DNA of 62,276 nucleotides. Source: Akkermansiaceae bacterium UBA5020. GTDB lineage: Bacteria > Verrucomicrobiota > Verrucomicrobiia > Verrucomicrobiales > DEV007. Below the pieces are notes generated by a model that saw nothing but the letters and a program-made list of their open reading frames with translations, was not told where the DNA came from and did no database searches. Position numbers and translations under genes: made by a program. Below are positions 1-10,132 of the stretch, piece after piece. The stretch lies in contig DGXY01000105.1 of assembly GCA_002396885.1 (NCBI GenBank), positions 31,107 to 93,382 of the forward strand, read 5' to 3'. The stretch's first letter is position 1, and every line of letters begins with the position of its first letter.

Positions 1-2
1 TC

Positions 3-1649
3 CAAGTGGCGGATGTGGAGAGGGTGGCCCGCCCTTCTGTCGAATCCCGTAAAGACTACGCAAAAGTGGACCCGGTGGTCGCGGAGGTGGAAGCCACGCA
101 CCCAGGTGCGCCGACTCGTGCGATGGTGATGAATGAAAAGGCCAAGATGGTCAAGCCGGTGATCTTTGTTCGCGGTGATCCAGCGAGGCGGGGCGATGCC
201 GTGGACCGGCGTTTCCTCGAAGTGTTGGAGCCCAAGAAGACTCCCTTTCCCGAAGCGCAGAGCGGCCGGCGAGAACTGGCTGAACGGATCAGCAGCCCGG
301 CCAATCCACTGACGCCGCGAGTGTGGGCGAATCAGGTGTGGCGTCATCTCCTCGGCCAGGCGCTGGTGAAATCCACGGGCGACTTCGGCTTGCAGGCGGA
401 GCCGCCCACCCATCCGCAGTTGCTGGATTGGCTGGCCTCCGCCTTCCTGCAGCGCGATGGTTCCACCAAACAAATCGTGCGGGACATCGTGCTGAGCGCC
501 ACCTACCAGCAGACCAGCACGAACCGCCCCGATGCGGCAAAGATCGACACTGAAAACACGCTGCTCTGGCGTGCCAACCGCCGTCGCCTCGACTTCGAGG
601 CAATGCGCGATGCGATGCTCGCCACCAGCGGCTTGCTCGACCCCGCCATGGGCGGACGCGCCGTGAATCTCTCCAGCACGCCTTTCACCGGGCGGCGCAC
701 CATCTACGGATTCGTTGATCGCACGAATATCGATCCGCTTTTCACGACCTTCGATTTTCCCTCGCCGGACATCTCCAACACCCAGCGCAGCGAGACCCTC
801 GTGCCGCAGCAGGCGCTCTTTGCGCTGAACGACGGCTTCATCATCGAGCAAGCGAGGAAGCTGGCGGCAGAGGCGGAGAAAGCGGCTGCCAAAACGCCGG
901 GTGATAAGGTGGTCACGGCAACGCGGGAGCTTTACCGCCGGGTGTATCAGCGCGTCCCGCTTCCCGAGGAAGAGTCGCTGGCCCGGAGTCTCCTCGCCGA
1001 TGCCCCGACGCCGGAAAGCGATACGCTTCCGGGCACCTGGCAGCAGGGATTTGGCAGCGCTGATCCCGTTGTGGCAAGGAGCGCGGCCTTTTCGCCGCTG
1101 CCCTATTTCGATGCGGCAACCAAGCGCTACCAGGGAGCACGTTTGTTTCCGGATAAAGAGCACGGCTTCGTCAGTCTGACGACGAGTGGCGGACATCCGG
1201 GGGACGGACTCAAAATGGCGGCCATCCGTCGGTGGATTGCTCCGCATGCCGGAGAGTTTGGCATCGATGGCGAGATTTCCGTCGGAGCCAAGGGCAGCGG
1301 CGATGGGATCCGGGCCCGGGTCATCTCATCACGCTCCGGGCAGATGGGCGAATGGATCGTGGATCGTGCCAACGGGGTTTCTGCGCCGACCACACTTCCA
1401 AAAGTGACCGTCAAAGCCGGCGAGATCCTGGATTTTACCGTGGATTGCCGCGAGAACACCACGGCCGATGGCTTCCGCTGGGTGCCGACCCTCCGGCTTC
1501 TCGTGATGCCGGAGAAAGCACCGAAAGACATGCAAACCGTATGGGATTCCCAGGCAGATTTCAAAGCACCACCGCCGCCGAAGCTCACGCCTTTGGAGCA
1601 AATGGCGCAGGCCCTCATTATCACCAACGAGTTCATGTTCATCGACTGA
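3..1649 (+). CDS. DUF1553 (PSD1) domain protein, 5' end cut by window
   Basis: This is the C-terminal part of a PSD1/DUF1553 protein; the reading frame is open to the left edge, so the true start lies outside. The family hallmark NQVWRHLLGQALVKSTGDFG is present, followed by the PTHPQLLDWLA helix and the later YRRVYQRVP segment. In the family these exported proteins usually carry an N-terminal cytochrome c-like (PSC) and DUF1549 part and are encoded next to DUF1501 proteins, as here. Their biochemical role is not established. Between the two halves of the domain, roughly codons 345-510 of the visible part, is an insert with beta-sandwich character (GEFGIDGEISVGAKGSG and later FRWVPTLRL). The next gene begins 23 bases downstream. 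Confidence 0.85.
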   Translation, partial: QVADVERVARPSVESRKDYAKVDPVVAEVEATHPGAPTRAMVMNEKAKMVKPVIFVRGDPARRGDAVDRRFLEVLEPKKTPFPEAQSGRRELAERISSPANPLTPRVWANQVWRHLLGQALVKSTGDFGLQAEPPTHPQLLDWLASAFLQRDGSTKQIVRDIVLSATYQQTSTNRPDAAKIDTENTLLWRANRRRLDFEAMRDAMLATSGLLDPAMGGRAVNLSSTPFTGRRTIYGFVDRTNIDPLFTTFDFPSPDISNTQRSETLVPQQALFALNDGFIIEQARKLAAEAEKAAAKTPGDKVVTATRELYRRVYQRVPLPEEESLARSLLADAPTPESDTLPGTWQQGFGSADPVVARSAAFSPLPYFDAATKRYQGARLFPDKEHGFVSLTTSGGHPGDGLKMAAIRRWIAPHAGEFGIDGEISVGAKGSGDGIRARVISSRSGQMGEWIVDRANGVSAPTTLPKVTVKAGEILDFTVDCRENTTADGFRWVPTLRLLVMPEKAPKDMQTVWDSQADFKAPPPPKLTPLEQMAQALIITNEFMFID

Positions 1650-1672
1650 ATTAACCCCCATTTTTGAATCGT

Positions 1673-3094
<1,422 letters not shown>

Positions 3095-3220
3095 CCGCCG
3101 CGAGCCCACCTTCGGATCGGCAGCGCCGCGAACCGCTTCCTCACTCTCAACATCTGCTACCGCAACGCACTCTGTCTGTTATGGATGGGGCGGACGTTCA
3201 AACAAACTCCTTTCCTTGAA

Positions 3221-4771
3221 ATGAAACCTACCCCTACCCACCTCATCACCCTCCTCGCGTTGTTCACTTTCGGAAGCGCATTTCTTTCCGCAGCCGATTT
3301 CCGGCTCGCCTCAGCGCTTTCGGATCACATGGTGCTTCAGCGTGAGAAGCCAGTCGCGGTTTGGGGTTGGGCGGATGCGGGCGAAACGGTGACGGTTTCC
3401 TTCGCCGGTCAATCGAAGTCCGCCACGGCGGGCACGGATGGGAAGTGGTCGCTAAAGCTGGATGCCCTGTCGGCCAGCGCGGAGTCCCGCACGCTCGTCG
3501 TCACGGGGAAGGGGGGGCATAAGGTCGAGGTGAAGGATGTGCTCGTGGGCGAGGTGTGGCTCGGATCAGGGCAGTCGAACATGGCGATGACGGTCGCCGG
3601 TTGTTACCACTTCGATGCCGAGAAGGTGGCGGCGAAGGATCCGCTCATCCGCCATTACCGCGAGAGCTCGGGCCCCTCCGACACACCCCAGGCCGAGGGC
3701 AAAGGCTCGTGGCAACTCTGCACGCCGGACAACGTCGGCGGCTTCTCCGCCACGCTGTATTTCTTTGGCCGCGAGATCCGCCGGGAGGTCGACGTGCCTG
3801 TCGGCCTGATCAATACGTCAGTCGGCGGCACGCCGATCGAGTCCTGGGTCGCGGCCGAGGTGCAGTCCTCCGATCCCGGGACGAAGGCGAACTACGAGAC
3901 GCGGCTCGATACCTACCGGGAATTTGATCCCGCCGAGGCTCCCGCCTTGCACCAGAAGCAGCTCGCGATCTGGAAAGCCGCTTCCGAGAAGGCGAAAGCC
4001 AAGGGCACTCCTTTCGTGGTCCCTGCGCCGAAAGATCCGCTGGCGATGCACAAGCTCAAAGGCGGCCCGAGCGGTCTTTTCAATGGCAAGGTCGTCAATC
4101 TCGCACCCTACACCCTGCGTGGCATGCTCTGGTATCAGGGCGAAGGCAATGCCAAGAGCAATCCAGACCTTTATCACAAGCAGCTCACGCAGCTCGTGAC
4201 GAGTTGGCGCGCGCTTTGGCAGGACGAAGTGCCCTTCGCCTGGGTGCAGTTGCCGAACTACACCTCGCCCGGCGAAGGCTGGCCCCGCGTTCGTGAAGCC
4301 ATGCTGAAGACCCTAACCTTGCCCAAAACCGGCATGGCCATCACCATCGACCTCGGCGATGCGAAGGACATCCATCCGAAGAACAAGCAGGATGTCGGCA
4401 AGCGGCTTTCCTACTGGGCGCTCGGCACCGTCTATGGCAAAAATGTCCCGGCCACCAGCGGCCCGCTGCCCGCCGGATCGACCATCGACGGCAATGCCAT
4501 CACCGTTTCCTTCCAGCACACCAACGGCGGCCTCAAATCCATCACCGGCGGCCCGCTCACCGGCTTTCAGATTGCCGGAGCCGATCAACTATGGAAGCCC
4601 GCCGAGGCCAAGATCGTCGGCGAGACCGTCGTCATCAGCAGCGCTGAGGTCGCGCAGCCCGTGGCCGTTCGCTATGCGTGGAAAGACTGGCCCGACTTCA
4701 GCCTCGCCAATGGCGCGGGGTTGCCTGCCTCGCCTTTCCGCACCGATGACTGGCCTGCGGTGAAGAAGTGA
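3221..4771 (+). CDS. Sialate O-acetylesterase-like secreted esterase
   Basis: This is a 516-residue secreted carbohydrate esterase of the SASA type. A signal peptide ends around AFLSAAD. An N-terminal beta domain (SDHMVLQREKPVAVWGWAD) is followed by the SGNH-like catalytic domain, with the nucleophile Ser in GSGQSNMAM, the second block MLWYQGEGN and the Asp-His pair in DIHPKNK. The predicted reaction is removal of acetyl groups from sugars; sialic acid is only the name-giving substrate. The ATG at 3221 gives a normal signal peptide, whereas the in-frame ATG at 3185 would add twelve residues in front of it. It is a paralogue of the gene at 14182: both end with GLPASPFRTDDWPA. Confidence 0.88.
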   Translation: MKPTPTHLITLLALFTFGSAFLSAADFRLASALSDHMVLQREKPVAVWGWADAGETVTVSFAGQSKSATAGTDGKWSLKLDALSASAESRTLVVTGKGGHKVEVKDVLVGEVWLGSGQSNMAMTVAGCYHFDAEKVAAKDPLIRHYRESSGPSDTPQAEGKGSWQLCTPDNVGGFSATLYFFGREIRREVDVPVGLINTSVGGTPIESWVAAEVQSSDPGTKANYETRLDTYREFDPAEAPALHQKQLAIWKAASEKAKAKGTPFVVPAPKDPLAMHKLKGGPSGLFNGKVVNLAPYTLRGMLWYQGEGNAKSNPDLYHKQLTQLVTSWRALWQDEVPFAWVQLPNYTSPGEGWPRVREAMLKTLTLPKTGMAITIDLGDAKDIHPKNKQDVGKRLSYWALGTVYGKNVPATSGPLPAGSTIDGNAITVSFQHTNGGLKSITGGPLTGFQIAGADQLWKPAEAKIVGETVVISSAEVAQPVAVRYAWKDWPDFSLANGAGLPASPFRTDDWPAVKK

Positions 4772-4785
4772 ATCAAGGCATTCCG

Positions 4786-5547
4786 ATGGAACTCCTTCTC
4801 ACACTCTCCATGGGCCTGCTGCACACGCTGGTTCCCGCACTGCACGCCGCCGATACGCCAGCCAAACCCAAGGTCGCCACGCCACCCGAGTTCGTCGCCA
4901 TCACTGATGACCCCAAGCTGCCACGCGTGCTCTTGATGGGCGACTCGGTGTCCATCGCGTATGCCCTGGAGGTGCGGAAGCTGCTCGCGGGTGTGGCGAA
5001 TGTGCATCGCGTGCCCGCGAACTGTGGCTCGACGAAAGTGGCGGTCGGCTACTACGGACTCAAACGCTGGTTGCCGGATCCGGGTGAGAAATGGGACGTC
5101 ATTCACTTCAATCACGGTCTGCACGACCTCTCGTATCGGTTCGCCGATGATCGCGACAAGAACGACCGAGGCGAATACGCATCGCCCACCAATGGGGGGC
5201 ATCAGAACGTGCCGCCGGTCGACTATGAGAAGAACCTGCGCCAGATCATCGCACGATTGAAGCAGACCGGTGCCAAGCTCATCTTTGCCAGCACCACCCC
5301 CGTGCCGGAAAGCGATGCGGCGAAGTATGTGAAAGACTCCGAGCTGCCCTACAACGAGATCGCGAAAAAAGTCATGACCGAGGAAGGCGTGACTTGGAAC
5401 GATCTCTGGTTACTGGTAAAACCCCGCCAAGCCGAGCTGCAAGGCGCGCGCAACGTCCACTTTCAAGCCAAAGGCTCGTCGGTAATGGCGAAGCAGGTGG
5501 CGGAGATGATTCAGAACGCACTTTCCGCAGGTAAAATCCAGCCATGA
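4786..5547 (+). CDS. SGNH/GDSL-like hydrolase, exported
   Basis: This is a 253-residue exported SGNH-fold protein. The signal peptide ends in PALHAAD. Block I is intact as VLLMGDSVS near residue 45. Later blocks are NHGLHDL and NVHFQAKGS, where the His is kept but the usual Asp three residues before it is not obvious. The likely role is an esterase on acylated sugars, by fold and neighbours. It starts 14 bases after the upstream esterase stop; a GTG at 4768 overlapping that stop is possible, but the ATG gives a better leader. Its last codons overlap the next gene by four bases (ATGA), so translational coupling is likely. Confidence 0.8.
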   Translation: MELLLTLSMGLLHTLVPALHAADTPAKPKVATPPEFVAITDDPKLPRVLLMGDSVSIAYALEVRKLLAGVANVHRVPANCGSTKVAVGYYGLKRWLPDPGEKWDVIHFNHGLHDLSYRFADDRDKNDRGEYASPTNGGHQNVPPVDYEKNLRQIIARLKQTGAKLIFASTTPVPESDAAKYVKDSELPYNEIAKKVMTEEGVTWNDLWLLVKPRQAELQGARNVHFQAKGSSVMAKQVAEMIQNALSAGKIQP

Positions 5548-6785
5548 ACACTCGCCGCCAATTCATCGCCACGGTTGCTGGAGCCGCTGCGGTCTCGTCG
5601 AAGGCGGGCGCGGCTGAATCCAAGCCTGAGATTCGTTACTCGATGAATCCCACGCCGCCGAAGGTCGGGCCGCACACGGGCACGCTGGATGTTTTCGTCC
5701 AGAAGTTGAAGCCGCGGGGCGAGGTGCCGCTTTCGTTTCTCAACGACGAGCATGCCGATCTCGCGGCTTGGAAGGCAAAGGCTCGGGCGAAGATGCTGGA
5801 GCTGCTGCACTACTCACCGGAAACGTGCGAGCCGCAGGCGGAGGTGATCCTGCGGAAGGACTGCGGCGACTACATTCGCGAGGAGATCAGGTTTAACACC
5901 ACACCGGTGTTTCGCGTGCCAGGCACGGTCCTGATTCCGAAAGGACTGACGAAACCCGCGCCCGCGGTGGTCCTGCTGCATTCGCATGGGGCCTATTACC
6001 TCTGGGGCCGCGAGCGGGAACTCGAAGGCGACGACGTGCATCCCACCCTGATCGAGATGCGGGAGTCCTACGGGAAGAAGGCCATCGGCACCGAGTTGGT
6101 GCGGCGGGGTTATGTGGTAATCACCATCGACATGTTTTTCTGGGGTGAAAGGCGCATGGTGCTTGAGGACGATCCACCGGAGTGGAAGGAGCGGCCTGCG
6201 GGCATCAGCAGCGAGTCGGTGGTGAAGTTCAACCAGCGCAGCAATGCCAGCGAGCAGCTCATGGGCCGCACCTTGCTCAGCGCGGGCGTCACCTGGGCGG
6301 GCATCCTCGCGTGGGATGACCTCCGCACGGTGGACTATCTCGTGACGCGGCCCGAGGTGGACCCGCAGCGCATCGGCTGCGTGGGACACAGCGTCGGCGG
6401 ACTGCGTAGCGCCTATCTCACGGCCTTGGATGATCGGATCAAAGCCGCCGTCGTGTGCGGATGGATGTGTTCCTTTCCCCATCAGCTCGCCAAACACATC
6501 CGCAACACCATCGGCCACACCAAAATCATCCCCGGCATTTACCGCCTCATGGATCATCCCGACATCGCCTCCCTCGCGATGCCAAAGCCGCTCATGGTCA
6601 TCAACGGCATCGAAGATCCGCTCTTCGAGCCCGACGGCGTCCGTGCCGCTCATGAGAAACTGACCAAATGCTACGCCAAAGCCGGTGTGCCGGAACATTT
6701 CAAAGGCATCATCGAAGAACGCCCCCACGAGTTCAACGCCGAGCGTCAAAACGAGGCGTGGGCGTGGTTTGCGAAGTATCTCTGA
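5544..6785 (+). CDS. Acetyl-xylan-esterase-like alpha/beta hydrolase, exported
   Basis: This 413-residue protein starts with a Tat-like leader (NTRRQFIATVAGAAAV). The alpha/beta-hydrolase core has the nucleophile elbow GHSVGG around residue 280, an acid in NGIEDPLFEPDG and a His in RPHEFN, so the Ser-Asp-His triad looks complete. Upstream of the elbow is the DDLRTVDYLVTRPEVD segment typical of bacterial acetyl xylan esterase/dienelactone-hydrolase-like proteins. It probably deacylates polysaccharide or oligosaccharides outside the cytoplasm. It overlaps the preceding SGNH gene by four bases, which suggests the two esterases are made together. The exact substrate cannot be read from sequence. 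Confidence 0.85.
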   Translation: MNTRRQFIATVAGAAAVSSKAGAAESKPEIRYSMNPTPPKVGPHTGTLDVFVQKLKPRGEVPLSFLNDEHADLAAWKAKARAKMLELLHYSPETCEPQAEVILRKDCGDYIREEIRFNTTPVFRVPGTVLIPKGLTKPAPAVVLLHSHGAYYLWGRERELEGDDVHPTLIEMRESYGKKAIGTELVRRGYVVITIDMFFWGERRMVLEDDPPEWKERPAGISSESVVKFNQRSNASEQLMGRTLLSAGVTWAGILAWDDLRTVDYLVTRPEVDPQRIGCVGHSVGGLRSAYLTALDDRIKAAVVCGWMCSFPHQLAKHIRNTIGHTKIIPGIYRLMDHPDIASLAMPKPLMVINGIEDPLFEPDGVRAAHEKLTKCYAKAGVPEHFKGIIEERPHEFNAERQNEAWAWFAKYL

Positions 6786-6798
6786 GCCTGAGCCGAAT

Positions 6799-6859
6799 GG
6801 ACAAAGGAATGGGGACAAAGGAATCAAGCATTTATTCTCCTGTCCCCATTCCCATGTCC
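6799..6859. repeat. Intergenic inverted repeat, family A copy 1
   Basis: Two 26-base arms (6799-6824 and 6834-6859) match at about 21 of 26 positions around a nine-base loop. The arm core is GGACAAAGGAATGGGGACA, and inside each arm the word GGACAnnGGAAT occurs nearly twice. The same element is at 19820-19883. It lies between the stop of the acetyl-xylan-esterase-like gene and the beta-helix gene. No transposase is nearby. It could be a non-autonomous mobile repeat or an mRNA stem-loop. Confidence 0.8.
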
Positions 6860-6924
6860 TTTTGAAAGATAGTCAGGCGCCACACTCGACTCGGCTATCG
6901 AGCCCTCTGCAACCAACCCAAAAC

Positions 6925-8277
6925 ATGATCTCTCGATTCTCAAAATCTGCGCCCTTGCTGCAAGCGCCCGGCGGCCTCGTGACCTTGACCGTGGCGTTCC
7001 TGATGACTGGGAGCCTCCTCCGCGCGGACACCCCGCCGGAAGTTGCCAAGGCGCTGCTCGAACAGAAAGCCGCCACGCCTCTGCCCAAGCCCGAAGGCGA
7101 CGTCGTGCATGTGAAAACCGCCACGGAACTGGAGCAGGCCGTTCGGTCCATGAAATCGGGACAAACGATCGTGCTCGCCGCGGGCGAATACCGCATCACC
7201 CACGATCTCGTGCCCGGTGCCAAAACGCCGGAGCCGCTGCGCAACATTGCCTTCCGTGGCGCAACCGGGAAGCGCGAGGACGTCGTCATTCGTGGACCGG
7301 GGCAGGAAAACACGGAGGGCAACCCACAAAGCTGCTTCCAGTTCAACAACGTGGATGGCGCGCTCGTCGCCGACCTGTCCATCGGCGACTTCTTCCATCA
7401 TCCCATTATGCTGCATGGCAGGTTCGGCTGTCGTGCCGTGCGGATGCGAAATCTCCGGCTCTTCGATGCCGGCCAGCAGTTCGTGAAGGGCACCAGCGGC
7501 GGACCGGGCCGCATCGGGGCGAAGGACTGCATCGTTGAGCACTGCCTCATCGAATACACCGACATCGGCCCCATCGCGAATCAGGGCTACACCCAGGGCG
7601 TGGACATCCACCGCGGTGACCGCAACATCGTCCGTGACTGCGTCTTCCGGAACATGCATGTGAAGCCGGGTCTGAGGTTCCAGCACGGTCCGGCGGTGCT
7701 CATGTGGAATGACTCGCGCGACTCCCTCGTCGAGCGCTGCGTCTTCCTCGACTGCGATCGCGGCGTCCAATTCGGCGTGAGTGAAAAACCCAAAGACGGC
7801 CCCAGCGACCACTCCGGCGGCGTCATACGCAACAACTTCTTCTACACCTCACGTCGCATCACCAATGCCGACGCGCCGATTCTGGCCTGGAACTCACCCG
7901 GCACCAAAATCCTGCACAACACCATCCTGACCAATGGCACTTGTCCCAACGCCATCGAGTATCGCTTCACCAACACCAAGGGCGTCATCATCGCGAACAA
8001 CCTGACCGACGCCAAGATCCTCTCGCGCAACGGCGCTGAAGCCGAGGTGTATGGCAACTTCACGGAGGCGGCTCCGGGGATGTTCGTTGATCCCGCCGGC
8101 GGCGACCTACAGTTGAAATCGCCTGTCGCCGGTGTTGTCGGCGCAGCGGAGAAGCTGCGTCCGCCATTGACCGCCGCCGACTGTGCCGACGATTTCAACG
8201 GCCACCCCCGCCGGAGCGATGGCCCCGGCGACATCGGAGCCGCAGAACATCCAAGCCCGTCCGCCGTGAAGGAGTAG
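6925..8277 (+). CDS. Secreted right-handed beta-helix protein (polysaccharide lyase-like)
   Basis: This is a 450-residue exported protein. A hydrophobic leader ends near SLLRAD. The region TATELEQAVRSMKSGQTIVL is the usual opening of parallel beta-helix lyases (the alginate lyase/chondroitinase B type). It is followed by many short strands carrying N-rich turns such as VRDCVFRNMH and IRNNFFYTS. The C-terminus DFNGHPRRSDGPGDIGAAE matches the closing segment often seen in secreted beta-helix proteins. A lyase or glycosidase acting on acidic or sulfated glycans is plausible, but no catalytic residues can be assigned with confidence. The in-frame upstream extension runs through the repeat and was not used. 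Confidence 0.8.
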   Translation: MISRFSKSAPLLQAPGGLVTLTVAFLMTGSLLRADTPPEVAKALLEQKAATPLPKPEGDVVHVKTATELEQAVRSMKSGQTIVLAAGEYRITHDLVPGAKTPEPLRNIAFRGATGKREDVVIRGPGQENTEGNPQSCFQFNNVDGALVADLSIGDFFHHPIMLHGRFGCRAVRMRNLRLFDAGQQFVKGTSGGPGRIGAKDCIVEHCLIEYTDIGPIANQGYTQGVDIHRGDRNIVRDCVFRNMHVKPGLRFQHGPAVLMWNDSRDSLVERCVFLDCDRGVQFGVSEKPKDGPSDHSGGVIRNNFFYTSRRITNADAPILAWNSPGTKILHNTILTNGTCPNAIEYRFTNTKGVIIANNLTDAKILSRNGAEAEVYGNFTEAAPGMFVDPAGGDLQLKSPVAGVVGAAEKLRPPLTAADCADDFNGHPRRSDGPGDIGAAEHPSPSAVKE

Positions 8278-8347
8278 CGGCAAGGAACAAATGCCATCAC
8301 TTCCTCCGTTCTCATCGCCGCCCGGCGGCGCGATTCTCACCAAAACC

Positions 8348-9322
8348 ATGAAAACAATTCTCACCGCCCTCCTCCTCGCTCCACTGACCTCACTTCTCGC
8401 AGCCGATGCCCCGGCCAAGGCGCAGAAGCCCGCACCAGAGCACCGGAAATATGAGCTGCCCGTCGAGCCGGATGAAAACGTCGCCTACGGCCCGCACCGC
8501 ATGCAGGTGATTTATTTCTGGCGGGCGAAGTCCGACCAACCCACCCCTCTGCTGGTTTACATTCATGGTGGCGGCTGGCAGGGAGGCGATCGTTCCGTCG
8601 TGCGTAGCATGCTCCTTCCGGCTCTCGAAGCCGGAATCTCGGTGGCCTCCGTGGAATACCGCACGATCAAGGACTCCACCGCCGACGGACTGGTGCCGCC
8701 GGTGAAGGGCCCAATGCTCGACTGCGCCCGCGCTCTCCAGTTCTGCCGCAGCAAGGCCAAGGAGTGGAACCTCGACAAAACCAAGGTCGCTCTCTCCGGC
8801 GGCTCCGCCGGTGCCTGCACGAGCCTCTGGCTGGCCTTTCACGATGAGATGGCGGACCCAAACAGCCCTGATCCCATCGCCCGTGAGTCCACCCGCGTGC
8901 TTTGCGCCGCGGTGTCCGGTGCCCAGACCACACTCGATCCCCACCAGATGCGCGAATGGACGCCCAACAGCAAATACGGTTCGCACGCCTTCGGCATCGT
9001 CTGGGATGCGAAGAAGAAAATCTCCTCCTTCCAGATGTTCTACGATGCCCGTGAACGCCTCCTTCCCTGGATCAAAGAATACTCACCCTACGAGTTGGTC
9101 ACCCGCGATGATCCGCCCGTGGGCCTTTACTACAGCTCGCCGCCAAACCTCGGTCATGACGAAAAAGACCCCACCCACACGGCGAACTTCGGCGTGAAGC
9201 TCAAGGAGCATTGCGACGCCCACCACGTCCCGTGCGATCTCGTCTATCCCGGAGCACCAAACGTGAGCTACGCCACGGACAGCGACTACATCAAGGCCCA
9301 CCTGCGGCCCGAGTTGAAGTGA
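8348..9322 (+). CDS. Alpha/beta hydrolase, esterase/lipase type, secreted
   Basis: This is a 324-residue exported hydrolase. The leader TALLLAPLTSLLAAD belongs to the shared signal-peptide core of this cluster. The oxyanion motif HGGGW lies near residue 77 and the nucleophile elbow is ALSGGSAGACTS near residue 150, both as in the hormone-sensitive-lipase and BD-FAE (feruloyl or acetyl esterase) families. The candidate His is not obvious near the C-terminus, which ends in GAPNVSYATDSDYIKAHL. The ATG at 8348 was chosen because the 19 residues before it in frame are non-leader-like. The next gene starts 27 bases downstream in the same direction. Confidence 0.85.
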   Translation: MKTILTALLLAPLTSLLAADAPAKAQKPAPEHRKYELPVEPDENVAYGPHRMQVIYFWRAKSDQPTPLLVYIHGGGWQGGDRSVVRSMLLPALEAGISVASVEYRTIKDSTADGLVPPVKGPMLDCARALQFCRSKAKEWNLDKTKVALSGGSAGACTSLWLAFHDEMADPNSPDPIARESTRVLCAAVSGAQTTLDPHQMREWTPNSKYGSHAFGIVWDAKKKISSFQMFYDARERLLPWIKEYSPYELVTRDDPPVGLYYSSPPNLGHDEKDPTHTANFGVKLKEHCDAHHVPCDLVYPGAPNVSYATDSDYIKAHLRPELK

Positions 9323-9349
9323 GGTTTGCAGCGATACGGTTCGAAAACC

Positions 9350-10132
9350 ATGATCCAAAACCCCTCCGTCCCCCTCCTCGCTGCGCTGCTGCTCGCGCCG
9401 TTGACCGCGCTGCAATCCGCCGACAAGGCTCCCGTTCCTGCATCGTGGAGCGATGACTTCTCTGACGCGGCTTCCTTTGACGTTGAGTGGCGGCCCTATG
9501 GATTTCTCGCTACCGGCATCGATGCCAAACATCCGCTCGGTAAAACGGTCAGTGGCAAGGAGGCGCGGCCTGAATGGTGGCAGCTCGTGGATGGGGCACT
9601 GCGCGGTCAATGTTTCCCGGAGGAGAAACATCCGCCAGGTCTGCGCCGGGCCATCAGCGGGACGGACATCCGTCTTTCCTGCCGTTTCAAAATCGCTCCC
9701 GAGGGCCAGATCGGCATCAGCATCGGCGGGCCGAATCCTATCGTGGAGAAAGATTTCAATGTCGCCGGACTGCACATCCGCCCCGACGGCATCACCGCTT
9801 GGGACAACGACGTTTTGCACCCGAAGGGCTCGCCTGAAGCTGAGGAACTGAAAGCCAGGGGAACATGGAATCGCAAGTTCTTCTACGCAAAGACCGAGAA
9901 GCTTCCGATCGCACCCGATGTGTGGCACTCACTTGTCCTGGAACTGCGCGGCAAAGAGCTTCGAGTCCTGCTCAACGGTAAGCTAGCTCTAACCTACACC
10001 ACGCTTTGTGGTGACGTGCCGAAGCACGACGTCGGCCTCCAGCCGGGCGGGAAAAGCCAAAAACCTCTCGCATCGTGGTTCGACGATATTCGTGTCGAGC
10101 CGCTGCTAGCAGACCAACAATCAGTTCGATGA
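9350..10132 (+). CDS. Secreted DUF1080-like / concanavalin-fold protein
   Basis: This is a 260-residue exported protein with the cluster leader LLAALLLAPLTALQSAD. The mature part resembles the laminin-G/concanavalin fold of DUF1080 (3-keto-disaccharide hydrolase-like) proteins: WSDDFSDAASFDVEWRPYG at the start, ISIGGPNPIVEKDFNVAGLH in the middle and WHSLVLELRGKELRVLLNGK near the end. It is probably carbohydrate-binding or hydrolytic; no catalytic residue can be assigned. The stop codon overlaps the start of the following sulfatase (ATGA), so the two are likely translationally coupled, consistent with joint action on one glycan. Confidence 0.75.
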   Translation: MIQNPSVPLLAALLLAPLTALQSADKAPVPASWSDDFSDAASFDVEWRPYGFLATGIDAKHPLGKTVSGKEARPEWWQLVDGALRGQCFPEEKHPPGLRRAISGTDIRLSCRFKIAPEGQIGISIGGPNPIVEKDFNVAGLHIRPDGITAWDNDVLHPKGSPEAEELKARGTWNRKFFYAKTEKLPIAPDVWHSLVLELRGKELRVLLNGKLALTYTTLCGDVPKHDVGLQPGGKSQKPLASWFDDIRVEPLLADQQSVR

